From an uncultured Eubacteriales bacterium (GTDB taxonomy: Bacteria > Bacillota > Clostridia > Christensenellales > Borkfalkiaceae): 15,514 nt of DNA. The notes beneath the pieces were generated by a model. The model ran no database searches, was not told the DNA's origin, and was given only the letters and a program-made list of their open reading frames with translations. The position numbers and the translations under genes are program-made. Location: NCBI GenBank assembly GCA_902797515.1, contig CADBSX010000060.1:1-15514 (forward strand). The letters are read 5' to 3'. Within the stretch, counting starts at the first letter, position 1. Each line of letters opens with the position of its first letter. Positions 14,550 through 15,514 of this stretch are shown one piece after another.

Positions 14550-15514
14550 ATTGCTCGAATATCGCGTTCGCGGCGTTTATCTTTGAATTGTAAATCGCCT
14601 TTTCGCAGCGGTATTTAGACTGATAATTTTCTTCCGCCAAGAGGTTTTTGCCCGCGGCGGAGAGTATTCTGATATGGAACTTACCGTCGTTTTCTATGAC
14701 CTCGGCTTTGTTTTCCGCGAGATTGTTGTTTATCGAGGCGACGGCGTTTTTTAGCCCGCCGAGCGCGGAATATTCTTCGGTGGATATGAGTTTTACTCCG
14801 TCGGACGAGTAGAGCGTCGCTTTGAAAAGTCCGCCGTTTTCGGATATTTTCCATTTCGCGGGCTTTTCCTTTTTGTCCGTTTCCGCCTTTTCCGCGACCG
14901 CTTTCGGAGCGGGCGCGGCGGTTTCTTTGGCTATAAGTTTGGTCACGGGCTTCTGGAATTTGCTCTTCTTGTGGACGGGCGTCGCCGGTATTCCGTCGTA
15001 CAGATGATTTTGTTTTGCCGTCTTTTTCTTTTCGGCGTTTTCGCGCTTCAACGGCTTTTCTTCTTCCGTTTTCTCTTTTTCCTCTTTTTTATCGTCGGAG
15101 GATATCGCCTCTTCGGAGAACGACTGTTCTTTTATCTGTATATAATTCGGTCTTATCCGCCTTTGTTTTACCGTCGTTTTCGGCTCTTCCACCGCGTGAA
15201 TAGCCATTTTTTCCACGACGGGCGCGGCGTAGAGAAGTCTGTTTTCAGTCTTTTCGTATTCGTCGAAATTCATTATCGTCTGTTCTTCCGGAATAGCGGT
15301 TTCTTCCGGTTCTTTCTCCTCTTCATCGTATTCGAGGCTTGACGAAACGTCGGTTATCACTACTTCGTCATCGAATAAAAGTTGTTCGGCGTCCTCTGTT
15401 CCCGCATTGAAAAAGTCCGACGGTTCATCCGTTTGAGCGGTCTCTTCGCCGTAAGTCGTCTCTTCGTCGTCCGTTTCGTCGGGAACGAGATCCGTCGGCG
15501 TCGCCGACTGCACG
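14548..15514 (-). CDS. Charged protein with two C-terminal DUF1508/YegP-like repeats (5' truncated by window)
   Basis: The minus-strand frame is open from the window edge to TAA at 14550-14548, giving about 322 codons; the true start may lie outside. Residues 1-90 of the visible part are strongly acidic (Asp/Glu-rich). About 139-169 is Lys/Glu-rich low-complexity sequence, and about 176-220 is a Lys/Ala/Pro linker. The C-terminus contains two related units, about 221-263 (KWKISENGGLFKATLYSSDG) and about 272-316 (DGKFHIRILSAAGKNLLAEE). The second is the better match to DUF1508/YegP, with the typical G-x-F...G-x-x-L...Y-x-S-K-x-x-C-E-x-x-I pattern. The molecular function of this family is not established. 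No membrane segment is seen in the visible part; one could lie upstream. The gene converges on acpP and shares its terminator. The domain call is fairly secure; function is unknown. Confidence 0.75.
   Translation of the reverse strand, partial: VQSATPTDLVPDETDDEETTYGEETAQTDEPSDFFNAGTEDAEQLLFDDEVVITDVSSSLEYDEEEKEPEETAIPEEQTIMNFDEYEKTENRLLYAAPVVEKMAIHAVEEPKTTVKQRRIRPNYIQIKEQSFSEEAISSDDKKEEKEKTEEEKPLKRENAEKKKTAKQNHLYDGIPATPVHKKSKFQKPVTKLIAKETAAPAPKAVAEKAETDKKEKPAKWKISENGGLFKATLYSSDGVKLISTEEYSALGGLKNAVASINNNLAENKAEVIENDGKFHIRILSAAGKNLLAEENYQSKYRCEKAIYNSKINAANAIFEQ

Noticed and set aside
14971..15342. Hydrophobic 123-codon plus-strand frame opposite the charged protein
   Set aside because: Lys/Glu codons read in reverse give Phe/Leu/Ser-rich sequence that mimics a membrane protein. 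The minus-strand frame is longer and ends in a recognisable domain.

Overview
The window reads as a chromosomal housekeeping segment of a Bacillota bacterium, probably an uncultured Clostridia lineage. The assignment is inference. It rests on the GlgC+GlgD pair (GlgD is typical of Firmicutes), the clostridial style of the AlkD-like and hypoxanthine-DNA-glycosylase-like proteins, Shine-Dalgarno/sigma-A-type signals, and heavy use of ATA (Ile) and AGA/AGG (Arg) codons at moderate GC. I see no mobile element, CRISPR array, tRNA or rRNA.

Layout. (1) 1-666: the 3' end of glucose-6-phosphate isomerase. (2) 667-14203: one long same-strand gene run behind a near-consensus promoter at 667-695. It begins with a glycogen cluster, glgB-glgC-glgD-glgA-glgP, then a GH13 alpha-glucan hydrolase. 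It continues without a visible terminator into two DNA base-repair genes (a family-6-type UDG/hypoxanthine-DNA glycosylase and an AlkD-type alkylpurine glycosylase) and tex. The last four genes are joined by 7-nt and 10-nt overlaps and a 2-nt gap. (3) 14204-14490: acpP behind its own strong promoter. (4) 14499-14549: a strong, probably bidirectional terminator. (5) 14548-15514, minus strand: the C-terminal part of a highly charged protein ending in two DUF1508/YegP-like repeats, cut by the window edge.

How the genes fit together. PGI interconverts glucose-6-P and fructose-6-P. GlgC, with its partner GlgD, makes ADP-glucose; GlgA elongates alpha-1,4 chains; GlgB adds alpha-1,6 branches. GlgP phosphorolyses the polymer to glucose-1-P, and the GH13 enzyme probably hydrolyses limit dextrins or maltodextrins. 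Synthesis and breakdown therefore look co-transcribed, so control is presumably largely allosteric or translational.

I do not see a clearly new biological system. The points most worth checking are the lysine-rich 50-residue N-terminal extension of GlgA (built partly from a 14-residue repeat, with the usual Lys of the K-x-G-G motif absent), RNA structure over the glgA ribosome-binding site, an 11-codon mini-ORF overlapping the glgP start, the attachment of DNA-repair genes to a glycogen operon, and the charged DUF1508 protein.
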